A program made the translations under genes and the position numbers. Shown here one piece after another: positions 24,634-33,474 of a stretch of 64,000 bases of DNA. The stretch is from Novosphingobium sp. Lineage in GTDB: Bacteria; Pseudomonadota; Alphaproteobacteria; Sphingomonadales; Sphingomonadaceae. The notes under the pieces were generated by a model, which saw only the letters and a program-made list of their open reading frames with translations, was not told the DNA's origin and searched no databases. Numbering within the stretch: position 1 is the first letter of the stretch; each line of letters starts with the position of its first letter. The DNA lies in NCBI RefSeq assembly GCF_039595395.1, contig NZ_JBCNLP010000001.1, positions 2,480,001 to 2,544,000 of the forward strand. Direction: 5' to 3'.

Positions 24634-26514
24634 TCAATCCACCGGCTCAGCCGGCCGGAAACGCGCCTGAGCCGCCAGCCTGACCCCGGCATTGGGCGCA
24701 CCATAACCGGTATAGCCCGCATCACGCTGTACAAATTCGAAGAAGAACCGCCGGTCGACCGCCCGGCTGTAAAGCTGATGGAAGCGGTTGCCGGACGCAT
24801 CCTCATCATAGAGCAGATGGCTCTGCTCCAGCCCGGCCAGCGCCTCGTCATCGAAGCCGAAGCGGGCGCCCAGATCCTCATAGTAATTGGCCGGGATATC
24901 GAGCAGCTTGGCCCCTCGCTCGCGCAGCGCCGCGCTGCTGGCAGCCAGATCGTCGCAGGCCATGGCGACATGCTGATAGCCGCCCGCCATCCCCCGCGCC
25001 AGAAAACGCGAAGACAGGGTTTCGCGTGCATCCGAAGCATTGATCGTCACCCGGAACGCGCCATCCGCAGATTGCAGCGCCTGACTGTGCACCAGCCCGG
25101 AAGGATCGATGACATCCTGCTCGGTCAGGGCTTCCAACCCGAAGAGCGCGCGCCAGTAAAGCTGCCACGACAGGAATTCGTCATGATGGACCACGCTCGC
25201 CAGATGGTCGAAGCGCCGCACGGCAGGGCTGTCGGGCAGATCGCCCTCAGAGGCGACAGGCGCGAATTCGCGGGCCCATAGGCTTTCCGTGGCATCGTCG
25301 GCGATCAGATAGACCAGACTGCCGCCCACCCCGCGCAACGCGGGCATGGCAAGACGTCCGGGGCGTCCCTCCGGCGTGTAATGGCGGATGCCCAGCGCCG
25401 TGGCACGCTCCAGCACGGCATCGACATCGGCCACGCGCAGACCCACCGCGCAGATCGAGGTGCCGAAGACGGTGCGATAGGTCTTGGCAAAGCCCTTGGG
25501 CTCGGCGTTGATGACCAGATTGACGGCCCCCTGCGTCCAGCGCGTGACTTTCTTGGTGCGATGCGTGCCCGCGCAATCGAAGCCGAGGCTGGAGAAGGTG
25601 GTTTTCAGACTTTCGGCCTCATCGCCCGTGGCGGTAAACTCGACAAATTCGGTGCCCAGCACGGCCTGGGGGGCGGGCATGGTGGTGGGGCGGCCCAGAC
25701 GGGTGAGCGCGGCATCGCGCACATAATCGAGCGAGCGATAACCGTCAGCCGCCACCAGCGCAGGCGAGCTGGAGCGGAAACGGTCGTTGAAGATCTCCAG
25801 CGAGAGCGGCCCCGTGTAACCACTGCGCAGAATCTCCGCGACGAAGCCCGCCACATCCAGCCCGCCCTGCCCCGGCAGATTGCGGAAATGGCGGCTCCAG
25901 TAAAGCAGGTCCATGTCGAGCAGCGGCGCGTCGGCAAGCTGGACATAGGTGATCTTGTCGCCGGGAATGTCGGCGATGCTGGCGCTGGGAATGCGGCGCG
26001 AGAGCGAATGGAAACTGTCGAGAATGATGCCGATGTTCGGGTGATCGACCGCCTTCACGATCTCCCACACATCGCGATGGTCATAGACATGGCGGCCCCA
26101 GGCCAGCGCCTCATAGCCGACGAGGATGCCGTGTTTGGCGGCCCTTTCGCCCAGTTCCGCAAAATCGTCGATGATGCGCTGGCGCTCGCCCAGCGAATGG
26201 GGCTGGCAGTTCGAGCAGACCAGAATACGGTTGGTGCCCAGCTCTCCCATCAGCTCGAATTTGCGTTCGGCGCGGTCGAAGGCGCGGGCGCGCAGCGCGC
26301 CGGGCATGCCCTCGAAATCGCGGAAGGGCTGATAGAGATCGCAGCTCATGCCCAGATCGGCCAGCATATGGCGCACCTGCGTGGGCGACAGATCCGAACC
26401 GATCAGATCGGCCTCGAAGATTTCCACCCCGGCAAAGCCCGCGCCCGCCGCCGCGATCAGCTTTTCCTGCAAGGTGCCCTTGAGCGAAACCGTGGCGATG
26501 GCATTGGACGACAT
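24634..26514 (-). CDS. quiC: 3-Dehydroshikimate dehydratase (QuiC type, fused to an HPPD-like domain)
   Basis: This 626-residue enzyme converts 3-dehydroshikimate to protocatechuate, the last step of quinate/shikimate breakdown. The N-terminal TIM barrel (1-270) shows the metal ligands Glu135, Asp166, Gln192 and Glu240, in line with the set known for QuiC1. The C-terminal part (290-626) is a 4-hydroxyphenylpyruvate dioxygenase-like fold that keeps the facial triad His437, His515 and Glu593. ATG 26514 follows GGGGGCC; ATG 26529 is an alternative. A copy of the LysR-type site that precedes the first transporter lies about 79 bp upstream. Confidence 0.9.
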   Translation of the reverse strand: MSSNAIATVSLKGTLQEKLIAAAGAGFAGVEIFEADLIGSDLSPTQVRHMLADLGMSCDLYQPFRDFEGMPGALRARAFDRAERKFELMGELGTNRILVCSNCQPHSLGERQRIIDDFAELGERAAKHGILVGYEALAWGRHVYDHRDVWEIVKAVDHPNIGIILDSFHSLSRRIPSASIADIPGDKITYVQLADAPLLDMDLLYWSRHFRNLPGQGGLDVAGFVAEILRSGYTGPLSLEIFNDRFRSSSPALVAADGYRSLDYVRDAALTRLGRPTTMPAPQAVLGTEFVEFTATGDEAESLKTTFSSLGFDCAGTHRTKKVTRWTQGAVNLVINAEPKGFAKTYRTVFGTSICAVGLRVADVDAVLERATALGIRHYTPEGRPGRLAMPALRGVGGSLVYLIADDATESLWAREFAPVASEGDLPDSPAVRRFDHLASVVHHDEFLSWQLYWRALFGLEALTEQDVIDPSGLVHSQALQSADGAFRVTINASDARETLSSRFLARGMAGGYQHVAMACDDLAASSAALRERGAKLLDIPANYYEDLGARFGFDDEALAGLEQSHLLYDEDASGNRFHQLYSRAVDRRFFFEFVQRDAGYTGYGAPNAGVRLAAQARFRPAEPVD

Positions 26515-26569
26515 GAAACTGGCCCCCATGTAAAAGGAGCCCCGATTATGCGCCTGGTCAGCGGGCGGC

Positions 26570-26592
26570 GTAAGCCATGCTGAATCGCTTAC
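26570..26592 (-). promoter_or_regulatory. Inverted repeat in the quiC promoter region
   Basis: GTAAGC-N11-GCTTAC is a 6-bp inverted repeat 56 bp before the quiC start and directly beside the LysR-type site. It may be a second operator or part of an extended regulator footprint. Confidence 0.35.
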
Positions 26593-26611
26593 CCATACCA
26601 TCGTGTTATGG
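26593..26611 (-). promoter_or_regulatory. Putative LysR operator, copy 2
   Basis: On the minus strand this reads CCATAACACGATGGTATGG. It has the same CCATAACA and GGTATGG ends as the site at 2004-2022 and differs only in the central bases. It has CCATA-N9-TATGG symmetry and T-N11-A spacing, and lies about 79 bp before quiC. Confidence 0.6.
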
Positions 26612-26636
26612 AGACGCCGCCAGCGGCAGACAGCAA

Positions 26637-26672
26637 ATGGGCCCGGAAAACATCAAAGCTTTCCGGGCCCAT
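26637..26672 (-). terminator. Hairpin terminator of the DUF4168 gene
   Basis: ATGGGCCCGGAAA and its complement form a perfect 13-bp stem with a 10-base loop, about 128 bp after the DUF4168 stop. A short T-rich tail follows on the minus strand. It shields quiC from readthrough. Confidence 0.6.
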
Positions 26673-26799
26673 CGCCCTGTCATCTTGGCATCATCCGACG
26701 GGACGGTGCATCACCTCACATCAGCAGACAGGTCGGCGTGGTGTGAGTGCTGTCACCCCGTTCCTGAAGAGTGTCGTCAGGAAAAGGCCTGTCGATACC

Positions 26800-27174
26800 T
26801 TACTTGGGCACGCCGGCCGCAGCGACCTGAATGCGCTGCTGGAGCGCCTTGTCAGTCTGCATGCTCTGCGTGATGGCGTTGAACTTCTGGATGTCCACGC
26901 CCGACTGCTGGACAGCGGCGGCCATCTTGGCCTGCTTGTCGGCATCCGGCACGGTCGTATCGGTCTGCACCTTGTTCACGGCCACCAGGGCCGTGGCGTA
27001 CTTCTGCACGTCGTCATCGCTGAAAGCGCCGGCGGCGGCAGGGGCTGCGGGGGCGGCAGCGGCCGGAGGCGTAGACGCTTCGGGAGTCGCTGTCGCCGGG
27101 GCGGTCTGCGCGAAAGCGGCAGGCACGAAAGCCAGGGCCGCGATGGAGCTCAGGGTTGCCTTGAACAGTTTCAC
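26800..27174 (-). CDS. DUF4168-like exported protein
   Basis: This 124-residue protein has a signal peptide (KLFKATLSSIAALAFVPAAFA), a low-complexity Ala/Pro linker, and a helical domain with DVQKYATALVAVNKVQ and QQSGVDIQKFNAITQSMQ, typical of DUF4168. It should be periplasmic; function is unknown. The start is decided by the ribosome binding site: GAGGAG touches the ATG at 27180 but lies six bases before a GTG at 27174, which also gives a standard signal peptide, so I prefer the GTG. It is probably monocistronic, with the hairpin at 26637-26672 as its end. Confidence 0.75.
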   Translation of the reverse strand: MKLFKATLSSIAALAFVPAAFAQTAPATATPEASTPPAAAAPAAPAAAGAFSDDDVQKYATALVAVNKVQTDTTVPDADKQAKMAAAVQQSGVDIQKFNAITQSMQTDKALQQRIQVAAAGVPK

Positions 27175-27599
27175 AATCATCTCCTCGTGGGTGGGGGTAT
27201 CGCTAACCTGGGGTTGCAAACGTGGAGGGGGAACCCATGTTCCGACGAGTTGTGACGTTTATAAGGCAAGTGCACTCGATTGCCGCCTTCATGCCGACCA
27301 TCGTCCGGGTTTGACGGGAAGGTAAAAAATCCTTGCCTATCCGAATCTTGCTGCGTCGGGGTTATGGCTCGTCTCACGACAGGCCCGTTCGGGCGCATGG
27401 GACGAACGGCACCGGGCTTGCGGTGCCATGCGATTCTCTGGCGGCTTCTGCCATCGAAAGACAGAGTGGCCGCGCCCTTGTCGCGCCGACCGCAATCGCG
27501 CAAGAATATTTGCTGACAAGCCCCGAACCGAAGGATAGGCAGACCCCAAAGCCTTTGCACCACAGGGATGTGCATCAAGGGGCAGGAGCATGGCGAGCG
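27175..27599. other. Intergenic region between divergent DUF4168 and TetR genes
   Basis: This stretch of about 425 bp has no convincing gene; open frames lack ribosome binding sites and family similarity. It should contain promoters for both flanking genes. I saw no copy of the CCATA-N9-TATGG site and no clear palindrome. Confidence 0.45.
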
Positions 27600-28253
27600 G
27601 TGACAGACAACACGCAACAACTTTCCAAGCGGCAGATCAACGCGCAGGAAACGCGTGAGAACATTCTTGAAATCGCCTATGCCGAATTTGCCGAAAAGGG
27701 ACTGGCCGGCGCACGCATCGATGAGATCGCGGAGAAGACCGCAACGTCAAAGCGCATGATCTATTACCATTTTGGCGGTAAGGAAGGGCTCTATGAAGCC
27801 GTTCTGGAGCGGGCCTATGAACGCATCCGCGCGCAGGAACAGGCCGCGAATTTCGAGGCGCTGCCCCCCGATCAGGCGCTGAGCGCAATCATCGGCCACA
27901 ATTTCGACTATCACTTCGATCACCCCGAATTTGTCCGGCTGGTGATGAATGAGAACGTGCTCAATGGTGAGCATATCGCCAATATGGCCGGCATCAAGGC
28001 TCGCAACCGCACCGTGATCGAGGCGCTGCGCAGCATTCTGGACAAGGGCGTGGCGCAGGGCCTGTTCCGCGCCGGGATCGACCCGATCGACCTGCATATG
28101 ACGATCAGCGCCCTGAGCTTCTACAACGTGTCCAACCGCTTCACCTTCAAGCACAATTTCGAGATCGACCTGTCGCAGCCCGAGGTTCGGGCGCGGCGCC
28201 GCGCACAGATCATCGAATGTGTTCTGTCCTGGGTCGGGCATCGCCCCACCTGA
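27600..28253 (+). CDS. TetR/AcrR family transcriptional regulator
   Basis: This 217-residue repressor-type protein has an N-terminal helix-turn-helix (about residues 17-60: ETRENILEIAYAEFAEKGL, then IAEKTATSKRMIYYHFGGKE) and a C-terminal ligand domain of the TetR_C class with SFYNVSNRFTF. I chose the GTG at 27600, with GGAG about 11 bases upstream, because further upstream sequence is not protein-like. It heads a same-strand series with a cytochrome c, an ACS-type transporter and an AroE-like dehydrogenase, and is a candidate regulator of them. Confidence 0.85.
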   Translation: MTDNTQQLSKRQINAQETRENILEIAYAEFAEKGLAGARIDEIAEKTATSKRMIYYHFGGKEGLYEAVLERAYERIRAQEQAANFEALPPDQALSAIIGHNFDYHFDHPEFVRLVMNENVLNGEHIANMAGIKARNRTVIEALRSILDKGVAQGLFRAGIDPIDLHMTISALSFYNVSNRFTFKHNFEIDLSQPEVRARRRAQIIECVLSWVGHRPT

Positions 28254-28284
28254 ACCTCTCCATTCAGGCGGGCCGGGCAACGAT

Positions 28285-28590
28285 ATGCGCATGACAAAAG
28301 CCTCTCCTCTGCTGATGTCCTTTGCCGTCCTCTGCGTCGGCGCGATCAAGGCCCAGACCGCGCCGCCGGTCGCCACCTCCGGCACCCTTGCGCCTGGTGC
28401 GGGGGTCGAGGCGGTGCAACACACCTGCACCGTCTGCCATCCCCCTGCCATGATCACCAGCAAGCGCCGGACCCGGCAACAGTGGAGCGATGTGGTCGAT
28501 CAGATGATCAACAAGGGCGCGCAGGTCAGCGACGAGGACTATGATGTGATCGTCGCCTATCTGGCCCGGACCTACGCCCCCACCTCCTGA
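28285..28590 (+). CDS. Small periplasmic c-type cytochrome
   Basis: This 101-residue protein has a signal peptide (SPLLMSFAVLCVGAIKA), one heme-binding motif CTVCH, and a C-terminal helix DEDYDVIVAYLARTYAP typical of monoheme cytochromes that serve as electron-transfer subunits. Two nearby ATGs (28285, 28291) are possible. It starts 32 bp after the TetR stop and is followed by the transporter and dehydrogenase. A cytochrome is not needed by an NAD-dependent pathway, so it may serve an unlinked dehydrogenase. That is inference. Confidence 0.78.
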   Translation: MRMTKASPLLMSFAVLCVGAIKAQTAPPVATSGTLAPGAGVEAVQHTCTVCHPPAMITSKRRTRQQWSDVVDQMINKGAQVSDEDYDVIVAYLARTYAPTS

Positions 28591-28825
28591 GCAGCCCGCT
28601 GCCCCTCCCCCCTCATGGCCGCAATGGCCCTTGCATTCGAACGGCTCGTTGTTTTATACACCAGTTAGTTCACAAAATCCGTCAGCCGGGGCACATGTAC
28701 CCCGCAAGCGGCAAGAATGCTTAAGGGAGAGGCCGAATGATCGGCAAACATGCGGCCTTGCACGGGCCGAATCGTGGTTACCGCCGCAGCGCAAGCCAGG
28801 CCACAAAGCTGGCGGAGACTGTCGC

Positions 28826-30088
28826 ATGAAACCCTCCCGCAAGCGCCTGACGATCCTGACGCTGATCTCGCTGGCCACGCTGATCAATTACCTCGACCGC
28901 TCGGTGATGGGCGTTGCCAAGCCCTCTCTGGTGGCCGAACTCCACATTTCGCCCGAGGTGATGGGGCTGATCTTCTCCGCTTTTTCCTGGACCTATGCCA
29001 TCGCGCAGATCCCTGGCGGCTATGTGATCGACCGGCTCGGCACGCGGCTGACCTATGCACTGTCGCTGGGCGCATGGTCGATGATGACCGCGCTGCACGG
29101 GCTGACGACCGGCGTGGCAGGGCTGGTCTCGGCCCGCCTCGCGCTGGGTCTGGCTGAGGCGCCCTGCTTCCCGGCCAACAGCCGTGTGCTCTCCACCTGG
29201 TTCCCCCAGCAGGAGCGCGCCAAGGCCACCGGCGTCTATACGGTGGGCGAATATATCGGGCTGGGCCTGCTGATCCCGGTGCTGGGCTGGATGCTGAGCA
29301 CCTATGGCTGGCGCTCGCTGTTCTTTGCTGTGGGCGCGCTGGGCATCGCTTTCGCCGTGATCTTCCACCGCATCTATCGCGAGCCCGCCGACAGCGGCGC
29401 CAATGCAGCCGAACTCGCACTGATCGAGGCGGGCGGCGGCTTCGCGGGCAAAACGCAGAGCCTCGATTTCAGTTGGGGCCGCGTGTGGCAGCTCATCACC
29501 AAGCGGCAGATCGCGGGGGCCTCGATCGGGCAGTTCTGCTCCAATTCGACCCTGGTGTTCTTCCTCACCTGGTTCCCGTCCTATCTGGCGGACGAGCGAG
29601 GCATGACCTTCATCAAATCGGGCTGGCTGGTGTCCCTGCCCTATATCGGCGCCTCGCTGGGCGTGCTGCTGGGCGGCTGGTGGTCCGACTGGCTGATCCG
29701 TCTGACGGGATCGCCCACCATCGGGCGCAAGCTGCCGATCATCACCGGCCTGCTGCTGTGCTCGACCATGGTCGCGGCCAATTTCCTGCGCAGCAACAAT
29801 GCGGTGATCGCGGTGATGTCGGTGGCCTTTTTTGGTCAGGGGCTGGCCGGGCTGGGCTGGACCCTGCTCTCCGATGTCGCGCCGCGCCAGATGATGGGCC
29901 TGACCGGAGGCATGTTCAACTTCTTCACCAATCTGGCGGGCATCGTCACGCCGCTGGTGGTCGGCTTCGTGGTGGGAGCAACGGGCAGCTTCTATTTCGC
30001 GCTGGCCTATATCGGCGCCCTGGGTGTGCTGGGAACGCTGTCCTATCTGCTGATCCTGGGGCCGGTGGAGCGTGTGACCATCGACTAG
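28826..30088 (+). CDS. MFS transporter, anion:cation symporter (ACS) type
   Basis: This 420-residue inner-membrane carrier has about 12 helices. INYLDRSVMGVAKP in helix 1, the VIDRLGTRLTYALSLGAWS loop and LALGLAEAPCFPANSRVLSTWFP are hallmarks of the ACS group, which imports organic acid anions such as hexuronates, glucarate or quinate. GGAG lies about 9 bases before the ATG. The AroE-like dehydrogenase begins 52 bp downstream. Together these suggest uptake of quinate or shikimate, as a second route beside the carrier at 2134. Confidence 0.85.
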   Translation: MKPSRKRLTILTLISLATLINYLDRSVMGVAKPSLVAELHISPEVMGLIFSAFSWTYAIAQIPGGYVIDRLGTRLTYALSLGAWSMMTALHGLTTGVAGLVSARLALGLAEAPCFPANSRVLSTWFPQQERAKATGVYTVGEYIGLGLLIPVLGWMLSTYGWRSLFFAVGALGIAFAVIFHRIYREPADSGANAAELALIEAGGGFAGKTQSLDFSWGRVWQLITKRQIAGASIGQFCSNSTLVFFLTWFPSYLADERGMTFIKSGWLVSLPYIGASLGVLLGGWWSDWLIRLTGSPTIGRKLPIITGLLLCSTMVAANFLRSNNAVIAVMSVAFFGQGLAGLGWTLLSDVAPRQMMGLTGGMFNFFTNLAGIVTPLVVGFVVGATGSFYFALAYIGALGVLGTLSYLLILGPVERVTID

Positions 30089-30140
30089 GCCGACAGTCTT
30101 TTCCCATCCCCCAACGCCCCCTTGATGAAAGCCGAGTACC

Positions 30141-31025
30141 ATGATGGTCCTGTCCTCCCCCGCCCCGCAACACAAGCCCCGTATTATGGTCGGTCTGGTC
30201 GGGCGTGGCATTCTGGAAAGCCGCACGCCCTGGATGCATGAGCAGGAAGGCGATGCGCAGGGGCTGCGCCTGCTCTATTCGCTGTTCGATTTCACCCATC
30301 GCGGCTGGGCTGACGAAGATCTGCCCAAGCTCCTCGATGCGGTGCAGATGGCGGGCTTTGCCGGGCTGAACATCACCTTTCCTTTCAAGCAGGCGGTGAT
30401 GCCGCTGCTCGACGAGCTGTCCGAGGGCGCGCAGGCTATTGGCGCAGTCAACACCATCGCCTTCCGCGACGGCAAGCGTATCGGCCATAACACCGATGTT
30501 TCGGGCTTTGCCCAGGGCTTTCTGGATGGCCTGCCGGGCGTGGCTCTGGGCCATGTGCTGCAACTGGGCTGCGGTGGCGCCGGATCGGCCACCGCCCATG
30601 CCTTGCTCTCGACCATCGGCGTGCAGCATCTGAGCCTGTTTGATACCGATACGGCACGGGTGACGGCGCTGCGCGATCAACTCGCCGAAAGCTATGGTGC
30701 CGGGCGCATCTCCATCGTGGAGGATGCCGCGCAGGCGGCAGGCAAAGTGGATGGTATTCTCAATGCCACGCCCATCGGCATGGCCAAGTTTCCCGGCACG
30801 CCAATCGACGTGGCCGCCCTGCAGCCTCACCATTGGGTTGCCGAGATCATCTACTTCCCGCTGGAAACACCGTTGCTGGCCGCCGCCCGTGCTCTGGGTT
30901 GCCGCACGCTGACGGGTCAGGGCATGGCCGTGGGACAGGCAGCGGATGCCTTTGCCCTGTTCACCGGTCAGGCGCCGGATCGCGCACGGATGGCGGAAAG
31001 CTTTGCCGCCTTTACGGCAGGCTGA
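30141..31025 (+). CDS. Quinate/shikimate dehydrogenase, AroE family, second copy
   Basis: This 294-residue protein has the AroE fold: active-site Lys83 in TFPFKQA, Asn104 and Asp119, and GCGGAGSA near residue 143. The substrate motif is SRTP (27-30), followed by MHEQEG, the form I associate with quinate-using dehydrogenases, whereas the copy at 3537 has SRSP. This suggests a split between quinate and shikimate. It follows the ACS-type transporter and ends at a strong terminator. Cofactor preference (NAD against NADP) is not determined here. Confidence 0.86.
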   Translation: MMVLSSPAPQHKPRIMVGLVGRGILESRTPWMHEQEGDAQGLRLLYSLFDFTHRGWADEDLPKLLDAVQMAGFAGLNITFPFKQAVMPLLDELSEGAQAIGAVNTIAFRDGKRIGHNTDVSGFAQGFLDGLPGVALGHVLQLGCGGAGSATAHALLSTIGVQHLSLFDTDTARVTALRDQLAESYGAGRISIVEDAAQAAGKVDGILNATPIGMAKFPGTPIDVAALQPHHWVAEIIYFPLETPLLAAARALGCRTLTGQGMAVGQAADAFALFTGQAPDRARMAESFAAFTAG

Positions 31026-31050
31026 GCCACGCAAACAAGCAGTGGCCTGA

Positions 31051-31090
31051 AAAACCCGGCACGGCGATCTTTCACGCCATGCCGGGTTTT
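31051..31090. terminator. Strong bidirectional terminator
   Basis: AAAACCCGGCA and its complement form an 11-bp stem, extended inside by GGCG/CGCC, followed by CTGTTTTAG. It lies between the convergent aroE-like and proS genes and serves both. Confidence 0.8.
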
Positions 31091-31095
31091 CTGTT

Positions 31096-32655
31096 TTAGT
31101 ATGCGCGCGCCACGTAAATACGCTCGACAGCCTGCTCGCCGGTGAAGGGGCAAACGCCCTCAGCGGGCGCAGCATCCAGCGCGGTGTTGCGGATCGTCAG
31201 CTTGAGAGCCTTCAACTGCTCGACCACCTTCTCCAGCGCGGCGCCGGTCGGGCGCGACCAGTTCAGCTCGACCCAGCCCGGATAGCGCTGATCTTCGGCA
31301 AAGAAGCTTGCCAGCGCATCAAGCGAGGTGATCCCGGTCGTGATGTTGGCGTCGCGGCGCTGCGTCGCCTCGGCGTGCAGGCTGGACTGGATGCTTTCCA
31401 GTTCGGCGACAGCGGCGGCGATGAAATCATCGCGCGTCTGGCCGACGAAATTGACCTTGCCATCATCCTTCCACAGCCGATCGCGACGCACCGCCGAAAC
31501 CATGCCGCCGGCCGCATCGCGACCGCCGATTTCCAGAATGATCGGCGCGCCCTTCTTGACCCAGGCCCAGCGCTTCTGCGTGGCCTTGCCCGCGCGCTTG
31601 TCGAGCAGCACGCGAATAGGCTCGCCCAGCGCGGAAAGCTTGGCCAGTTCGCGGCGGATCTCTTCGCAATAGGCCAGCAGGGCCTCATCGCCATCATCCT
31701 CGCGCAGCATGGGCAGGATGATGATCTGATGCGGCGCAATGGCGGGCGGCACGCGCAGGCCATCATCGTCGCCATGGGTCATGATGACGCCGCCGATCAT
31801 GCGGGTCGACACGCCCCAACTGGTGGTATGCGCCAGCTCCTGAGCGCCCTCCTTCGACTGGTAACGGATGCCCGCAGCCTCGGCGAAACCGGTGCCCAGA
31901 TAATGGCTGGTGCCCGCCTGAAGCGCCTTGCCATCCTGCATCATCGCCTCGATGGAATAGGTGGCAACGGCGCCGGGGAAGCGCTCATTCTCGGGCTTCT
32001 CGCCAGCAACGACCGGCATGGCCAGCACGTTTTCGGCAAACTCGCGGTACATTTCCAGAGCGCGCAGGGTTTCGCTCATCGCGTCATCGCGATCGGCATG
32101 GGCGGTGTGGCCCTCCTGCCAGAGGAACTCGCTGGTGCGCAGGAACATGCGGGTGCGCATTTCCCAGCGCACCACATTGGCCCACTGATTGACCATCAGC
32201 GGCAGATCGCGCCAGCTCTGCACCCAGCGGCTCATCGCGGCGCCGATCACGGTCTCGCTGGTGGGGCGCACGATCAGCGGCTCCTCCAGCTTGGCCTCGG
32301 GGTCGGGGATCAGCCCGCCCTTGCCGTCGCCGATCAGGCGGTGATGGGTGACGACCGCCATCTCCTTGGCGAAGCCCTCCACATGGTCGGCCTCCTTGGA
32401 GAAGTAGCTGAGCGGAATGAACAGCGGGAAATAGCAATTGTCGACGCCCGCTTCCTTGATGCGCGCGTCCATCAGCTTCTGGATACGCTCCCAGATGCCA
32501 TAGCCCCATGGCTTGATGACCATGCAGCCGCGCACGCCCGATTCCTCGGCCATTTCGCCTTCGGAGACGACCTGCTGATACCATTGCGCGAAATCATCGG
32601 CGCGCTTGACGGTCAGCGCGTGGCGGATCTTGGGGTTGGGAGCGTTCTGTGTCAT
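31096..32655 (-). CDS. proS: Prolyl-tRNA synthetase, archaeal/eukaryote-like type
   Basis: This 519-residue class II synthetase charges tRNA-Pro. It shows IVRPTSETVIGAAMSRWV (motif 2 region), RTRMFLRTSEFLWQEGHTAHA and GVIMTHGDDDGLRVPPAIAPHQ, then the anticodon-binding and C-terminal zinc-type domains ending RIYVARAY. There is no inserted editing domain between motifs 2 and 3, and a C-terminal extension is present, which marks the archaeal-like ProRS. The ATG at 32655 is preferred over an upstream in-frame start at 32733. It closes a long run of minus-strand housekeeping genes. Confidence 0.93.
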   Translation of the reverse strand: MTQNAPNPKIRHALTVKRADDFAQWYQQVVSEGEMAEESGVRGCMVIKPWGYGIWERIQKLMDARIKEAGVDNCYFPLFIPLSYFSKEADHVEGFAKEMAVVTHHRLIGDGKGGLIPDPEAKLEEPLIVRPTSETVIGAAMSRWVQSWRDLPLMVNQWANVVRWEMRTRMFLRTSEFLWQEGHTAHADRDDAMSETLRALEMYREFAENVLAMPVVAGEKPENERFPGAVATYSIEAMMQDGKALQAGTSHYLGTGFAEAAGIRYQSKEGAQELAHTTSWGVSTRMIGGVIMTHGDDDGLRVPPAIAPHQIIILPMLREDDGDEALLAYCEEIRRELAKLSALGEPIRVLLDKRAGKATQKRWAWVKKGAPIILEIGGRDAAGGMVSAVRRDRLWKDDGKVNFVGQTRDDFIAAAVAELESIQSSLHAEATQRRDANITTGITSLDALASFFAEDQRYPGWVELNWSRPTGAALEKVVEQLKALKLTIRNTALDAAPAEGVCPFTGEQAVERIYVARAY

Positions 32656-32786
32656 GCGCGCGGCCTTAGCTTGGCAAGAGCGGGAGTTCAAACCCTCTCG
32701 ACGCGCATCAAACGCAAAAATCGCCAATATCAAGCCATGGCAAGCATCACACGGGCGAGGTTATGCCCCCGCCCGCCTGATCAGGC

Positions 32787-33380
32787 TTACTTGCCCAGCG
32801 AATCCAGCTTCTTCTGCATGGCCAGCATCTGCTCACGCAGGGCATCGAGCTCGCCGCGCGTGCCCTCGGTCTTCTCGGGTTCGGCGGCAGGGGTGGCCGT
32901 CGGCGCCTCATCCTTGGGCACCACGCCGTCGGCGCCGGGCATGAAAGCAGCAGCGGCGGCCTGGAACATGGCGATGTTCTGCTGGGTCAGCCGGGCCAGC
33001 GGATTGGTCTCCATGCTGTCCTCAAACGCCTTGCGCAGCTTGAGCTGATTGGCGCGGAACTGGTCCATGCTGGCTTCGAGGTAATGCGGGATCAGCGCCT
33101 GCATCGAATTGCCATACATGCCGATAAGCTGACGCAGGAAATTGACCGGCAGCATCTGCTCGCCGCTGGCCTCTTCCTCCATGATGATCTGCGTCAGGAT
33201 CTGATGGGTGATGTCAGAGCCCGACTTGGCGTCGAGCACGCGGAACTCGATCCCCTCACGCGTCATCTTGGCCAGATGGTCGAGCGTGATGTAGCTCGAC
33301 GACTGGGTGTTATACAGCCGGCGGTTGGCATATTTCTTGATGATGACGGTGTTGTCTTTGGAGCCCGCATTGTCAGCCAT
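32787..33380 (-). CDS. phaR: Polyhydroxyalkanoate synthesis repressor PhaR
   Basis: This 197-residue DNA- and PHA-granule-binding regulator has the N-terminal PHB_acc_N domain (IIKKYANRRLYNTQSSSYITLDHLA), then EFRVLDAKSGSDITHQILTQIIMEEE and a PHB accumulation region with FLRQLIGMYGNSMQALIPHYLEASM. The C-terminal third is Ala/Pro-rich and ends in a short coiled coil (LDALREQMLAMQKKLDSL). It represses phasin and synthase genes when polymer is absent. Neighbours are proS downstream (131 bp) and alr upstream (94 bp). Confidence 0.9.
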   Translation of the reverse strand: MADNAGSKDNTVIIKKYANRRLYNTQSSSYITLDHLAKMTREGIEFRVLDAKSGSDITHQILTQIIMEEEASGEQMLPVNFLRQLIGMYGNSMQALIPHYLEASMDQFRANQLKLRKAFEDSMETNPLARLTQQNIAMFQAAAAAFMPGADGVVPKDEAPTATPAAEPEKTEGTRGELDALREQMLAMQKKLDSLGK

Positions 33381-33474
33381 CAGTCTGTCCTACTCCCATT
33401 TCTGAACGGCAGTGTGCACTCAAAACTCCATGGGCGCAACAGATTGCTGCGCAGCAGCACAGCAAAACGCAAGT

